Positions 60,618 to 64,000 of a stretch of 64,000 nt of DNA are shown here, one piece after another. The number at the start of each line of letters is the position of its first letter. The stretch's first letter is position 1. The stretch lies in contig NZ_JAJEJQ010000002.1 of the NCBI RefSeq assembly GCF_021390575.1, forward strand, positions 372,001 to 436,000, read 5' to 3'. The stretch is from Paraburkholderia adhaesiva. Its GTDB lineage: Bacteria; Pseudomonadota; Gammaproteobacteria; Burkholderiales; Burkholderiaceae. Under the pieces are notes generated by a model. It ran no database searches. It was not told the origin of the DNA and saw only the letters and a program-made list of their open reading frames with translations. Position numbers and translations under genes: made by a program.

Positions 60618-63596
60618 TCACGTTCCCTTTTTCTGCGCCGTCGTGAAATCCGTTCGCCGGACGTTTTTCACATCGTCGTCCCAGAGGGGATTGACCGGGA
60701 AATGGTAGCCGTAGTCCTTGGCCTCCTGTATCAGTTCCTTGAGTTCATTCTGGTTGTGGACAACGCTGATTTCGTCGAATTTTCCCATCTTGAAGGGCAG
60801 CACGAACGTTGCGGGATAGTTGGCACTCGGGTCGGTCGCCGGGCTTCCGGAGTCTGCATTGTGGTGGACGACTTTCGCACGCGGCGCCTCGACTTCCAGC
60901 ATCAGATCATTGTTGATGACCGGAATCAGGTTGCGAATGCGCTCCGTGGCGTTGCCGATATCGGCGTCTTCTTTCTGGTAGAACGTATTCGGATCGTTAT
61001 ATAAGTCCTGCAGCGAAGGATTGAGTCCGTTCGAATTCTTGTAGCTGTCGATGCGTCGGCGAAACACCTGGTGCGACACATCGGATACCGGCAAATTGTC
61101 CTGAGGTCCGAGGTCGCTGATATGGGGGCCGACGACTAACAGATCGTAGTCGGCGGTCAGGGGCTTTGCGCCGGGCGTGGTGGGGGCCAGCACGTCGATT
61201 GGCTTGCCGTGACTCGTGATCGTGAATCGTTTTTCGCCTCTACCTTTCACGGGCGTTGCTTCGAAGTGGTATTGCTTTCCACTCGGCGCGGTGGCCGTAA
61301 AAAGACGAATCCCTTTTGCGTCGGGCGCCGACATCGCCGAGACAGCTCCGAACTCGTTCAGCGTTTCCAGCCTGCTCGACGACAACTCCAGTGGCACTTC
61401 TACGACTTCCTTGTTTTGAAGGCTCTTCTGAACCTCCGCATTGAATTTACCGATACGTGCCGGATCAGCTCCTTCGAGTTTGCTAAAACCTTGATCGACA
61501 CAGATCAGCCCCGCCTGCGGTCCCCACGATGCGCTCTTCCCTTTGACGTGAAAGCCTTTGGTTTCGTAGCCTTCTTCAATCAATCCGGTCGCAAACTTGT
61601 CGACAGGCCTGATGCCGATGATGGTGTTGTACTGATACGAAAGTTTCTGCAGTTTGGGCAGATCGCTAACGACGACACCCGTGTCGTCTTCCAGTTTCAA
61701 CGCCATGGCTTCCAGTCGCGCGGGATAGCTCGCCGACGTTGGGTCGGGCAAATGTTCGCTCCGTATATGAAGGTCACGCTCGGCCACGCTGGCCGCGCCA
61801 GGCGTAATCGCCTGGCGGTTGGGCACAGGTTCGGCATCGAGATACGGTAAATCCAGATGCTTGCCAAAGGCCCAGTGAATTTCCGGCTTGGTCGAACCGA
61901 TCGACGAGCCAGCATTTTTCTGCTGAGGTAGCTGAAAAGCGAATTCACTCGTTTGCGGATCGTATCGCCATTTTGAACCCGGGATGCCGGAGGGGCTCCA
62001 CATCGAAGGCGGTTGGCCAACGCCCATTTCTGCACCGCTGGACGCGAGATCGTGCATCAGTTGCAGGGTCGACACTGCCGCCGCGACATTGCCCCCGATG
62101 CGGTCGTTCGCCGTCATGCCGTGGAGGCTGTCATGAGCGCCAAAAACCATATTGCCCACGTTACCGACCAGCGGCAGGTAGCCGAATGTGTTGCCCCAGA
62201 TTTCCTTTGCCGATTTCCAGTTTTGCTCGTCGGCGCCGAACACCTGTGTCTGGTCTGCCCATTTGGCGTTTTTCGCATTGACGGCCTTGTATTGTGAGGC
62301 GATGCCAGAATCCGATTTCAAATCGCCATACTTCAACTGATACTCGCTGCTCCGCGCCCGGGTGTAGTTAAAAAGTTCTCGGGCAGGAATGGATTGGTCG
62401 GAAAAGGCATTTTTGTAGCCGGGGTACGTGGTGTCGTTTCCCGCGATTAAATTGTCCAGGACGTCATCCGCTTTGGGCCAATGGGCATCCAGGCCGCCTT
62501 GCCTGTCGCTGGCATTGAAACTCTGACGCACGCTGTCGTAGTTATTCTTTGCCCATTTAGCAAAATCGTCGTCGCCTTTTATTTCGCTGACGGTGCCTCG
62601 ATTCAGGTCGATCATCAAGCCCTGGTTGGGGCGATTCTCGTAGTTTCCGTCATAGGGCGTGTAAGGAACAAACGCGTGTCCTGCTATTGGATAGCCGTAT
62701 ACGTTGGGCACAATAATTTGCCCATCGTGGTCCAGTGTCTGGTCGACGGCCTGCTGCCCTTCAGGGCTTAATTGCTTGAAAGCAGTCTCGTCGGAACGCA
62801 GGCTTTGCAACGTTGCCTGCGTACTGTATGCATCTGCTTTGCCGGAGCGTGCAGCGAGGATTTCCGAAACATCGCGCATCGGCGCCGCCACGTCTTGTTC
62901 CCACCGGGACTGTAGCGTTTGACCAATGGACTCCAGATCGTTGACCTTCGCCTGGTCCGCCGGGTCGATCTGCATGGACTCGAAATTGATGATGCCGCCT
63001 GATGCCGGCTCGTCATGCTTGAGCACGCCCGCGGCGATTTCCCATGCCTTATAGGTGCGTTCGGTGCTGTCGGTCTGCGATTCAGGGTGGCCGAGTCCTG
63101 TGTAGCGGTTAAATTGCACTTTGATATCTGCGTCGGGCGAATAACCGGCGGCCAGCAAACCCCCGCTGAAATAACCCGAAGGTGTTGTGAACGGCCGAGC
63201 GTTCAGGAATTTGATGTTTCGTTCCGCTTCGGTGCCGCTTTCCACATTTGCCATCTGCGTTTTCACGCGGTCGCTATAGTCCGCCACAAGTTGTTCGCGT
63301 TGCTGCAGGGAGCAGTTCTCATCGGGTAACGACGCGGTGTTCGCACCGAAGATCGTGGAAATCGGGGTAGGGCCCACGTCAAGCCCAGGAGTGGAAAGCG
63401 CCTGCGAACTGCGGGCTGGCTGCCCCGCAGCAGTGGCGCGCCGGTTTGAACCAGCGGAGCCGCCGGACGCACTACGCGTGTTGTCGGCACGAGCTCCGTT
63501 GGCGGGCGCAGGCACCGGCGTGGTGGCCCGACTATCGCGCGCCGGATCGTAGGACAGATCGTAGGTTGGATGCGGAGTGATGTTGTCGACTTGCAT
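60618..63596 (-). CDS. Large toxin/effector with C-terminal ExoY-family nucleotidyl cyclase domain
   Basis: A 992-residue protein. Residues about 640-975 match the ExoY/EF/CyaA nucleotidyl cyclase domain of secreted toxins: IIGIRPVDKFATGLIEEGYE, TKGFHVKGKSASWGPQAG (Lys680, Lys685, Lys687, Trp691), VDQGFSK, the metal pair Asp816/Asp818 in PLTADYDLL, His911/His912, and FPATFVLP-like YPATFVLPF plus YGYHF near the end. As in ExoY, the EF/CyaA catalytic His position holds Lys and no calmodulin-binding helical domain follows, so activation by a host factor such as actin is likely. Residues 1-90 are polar and Ser/Pro/Ala-rich; about 100-600 is unrecognised, with Trp/Tyr-rich and helical segments. 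No signal peptide is seen, which fits type III or similar export. G+C is much lower than in neighbouring genes. The start at 63594-63596 has only a weak ribosome site. Confidence 0.92.
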   Translation of the reverse strand: MQVDNITPHPTYDLSYDPARDSRATTPVPAPANGARADNTRSASGGSAGSNRRATAAGQPARSSQALSTPGLDVGPTPISTIFGANTASLPDENCSLQQREQLVADYSDRVKTQMANVESGTEAERNIKFLNARPFTTPSGYFSGGLLAAGYSPDADIKVQFNRYTGLGHPESQTDSTERTYKAWEIAAGVLKHDEPASGGIINFESMQIDPADQAKVNDLESIGQTLQSRWEQDVAAPMRDVSEILAARSGKADAYSTQATLQSLRSDETAFKQLSPEGQQAVDQTLDHDGQIIVPNVYGYPIAGHAFVPYTPYDGNYENRPNQGLMIDLNRGTVSEIKGDDDFAKWAKNNYDSVRQSFNASDRQGGLDAHWPKADDVLDNLIAGNDTTYPGYKNAFSDQSIPARELFNYTRARSSEYQLKYGDLKSDSGIASQYKAVNAKNAKWADQTQVFGADEQNWKSAKEIWGNTFGYLPLVGNVGNMVFGAHDSLHGMTANDRIGGNVAAAVSTLQLMHDLASSGAEMGVGQPPSMWSPSGIPGSKWRYDPQTSEFAFQLPQQKNAGSSIGSTKPEIHWAFGKHLDLPYLDAEPVPNRQAITPGAASVAERDLHIRSEHLPDPTSASYPARLEAMALKLEDDTGVVVSDLPKLQKLSYQYNTIIGIRPVDKFATGLIEEGYETKGFHVKGKSASWGPQAGLICVDQGFSKLEGADPARIGKFNAEVQKSLQNKEVVEVPLELSSSRLETLNEFGAVSAMSAPDAKGIRLFTATAPSGKQYHFEATPVKGRGEKRFTITSHGKPIDVLAPTTPGAKPLTADYDLLVVGPHISDLGPQDNLPVSDVSHQVFRRRIDSYKNSNGLNPSLQDLYNDPNTFYQKEDADIGNATERIRNLIPVINNDLMLEVEAPRAKVVHHNADSGSPATDPSANYPATFVLPFKMGKFDEISVVHNQNELKELIQEAKDYGYHFPVNPLWDDDVKNVRRTDFTTAQKKGT

Positions 63597-64000
63597 TTCT
63601 CGATGTCGATGGTTGGATCGAAATCGAGTATCGGTGCGCCGTTCTATATCGTGGAGATACCCGCGTGTAGTCAGGCAAACGCACGGGCCCCAATCCTGAG
63701 CCTGTTTGTCTTGCGTGCATCGGGCCGAAACCACGCCTTCCGTGCCACACACCCGCACCGTATGTTCATACAGTACGCCGCGAAACCCGCCGCGAAGCCG
63801 CCGCAATCAACCCGCGAACGCTCCGCACGCTGCAGAAGTCAGCGACTCGCGACGTACTCGCATCACGCGTAGGCACGTCCCCTACCGCAAGTGTAGGAGG
63901 GTGACCCATCCACTCCTGCGTCGCGTGCAACCACAATTCGTGCAGGGCCGGGTTCGGTCTGGCCGCGGCGTGCCGGCGTGACAGCAACGGCAAGATAGTT
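63597..64000. other. Upstream region of the toxin gene, to the window edge
   Basis: No gene is convincing. A CCTAC/GTAGG hairpin lies at 63881-63897. The toxin promoter should be within the first 200 bp. I looked for the HrpB/HrpX-type double TTCG box on the minus strand and found only a pair with 18 instead of 16 bases between (63793-63818). Confidence 0.4.

Noticed and set aside
63793..63818. HrpB/HrpX-type double TTCG promoter box for the toxin gene
   Set aside because: The two TTCG copies (minus strand) are separated by 18 bases, not 16, and no better pair was found in the 400 bp available.

Overview
The window looks like a chromosome segment of a Burkholderia sensu lato bacterium (Paraburkholderia, Caballeronia or Burkholderia). 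The evidence is high G+C, a gene set full of families typical of that group (DUF4148, DUF2844/DUF3443, DUF3300/DUF2950, a fused LivM-LivG), and many acyl-CoA catabolic operons. Most of it reads as stable metabolic chromosome. No rRNA, tRNA, insertion sequence, CRISPR array or phage gene was recognised.

Layout. 0-3.3 kb: small envelope proteins and a DUF2844-DUF3443 operon whose second protein has the two Asp motifs of a pepsin-like protease. 3.4-11.3 kb: a TetR regulator and DUF2891 protein, divergent from the leucine operon liuABCD, with a palindrome and a tandem repeat array between them. 11.5-17.6 kb: a VOC protein and the branched-chain amino acid transporter livK-livH-livMG-livF, so uptake and breakdown of these amino acids sit side by side. 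17.7-21.1 kb: CDP-diacylglycerol diphosphatase and feoA-feoB plus a small Cys-rich membrane protein. 21.4-31.6 kb: amidase, FAD amino acid oxidase, many small envelope proteins, and an MbfA-like ferritin/iron exporter coupled to a [2Fe-2S] ferredoxin. 31.6-34.4 kb: cytochrome b561 and a purine permease. 34.6-40.2 kb: an AraC-controlled acyl-CoA dehydrogenase / acyl-CoA ligase / 3-hydroxyisobutyryl-CoA hydrolase cluster that still carries the 3' stump of a lost enoyl-CoA hydratase. 40.2-45.7 kb: flavin reductase, PpnP, a haloperoxidase-type hydrolase, and a LysR-linked cupin / aldo-keto reductase / SDR set. 45.7-50 kb: secreted DUF3300/DUF2950/NTF2-like proteins and a BamA-like outer membrane barrel. 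50.4-52.3 kb: an encapsulin shell with its DyP peroxidase cargo. 52.8-54.8 kb: a DedA-PAP2-LssY fusion with a degenerate PAP2 part. 55-60.6 kb: two acyl-CoA dehydrogenases and a FadB-type fusion, divergent from a LysR gene.

The most striking element is the last gene (60618-63596, minus strand). It is a 992-residue protein whose C-terminal third matches the catalytic domain of ExoY-family nucleotidyl cyclase toxins. The long N-terminal part is unrecognised, and G+C is clearly lower than in its neighbours. It ends 1 bp from the LysR stop codon, which suggests an acquired effector gene at the edge of an accessory block that continues beyond the window.
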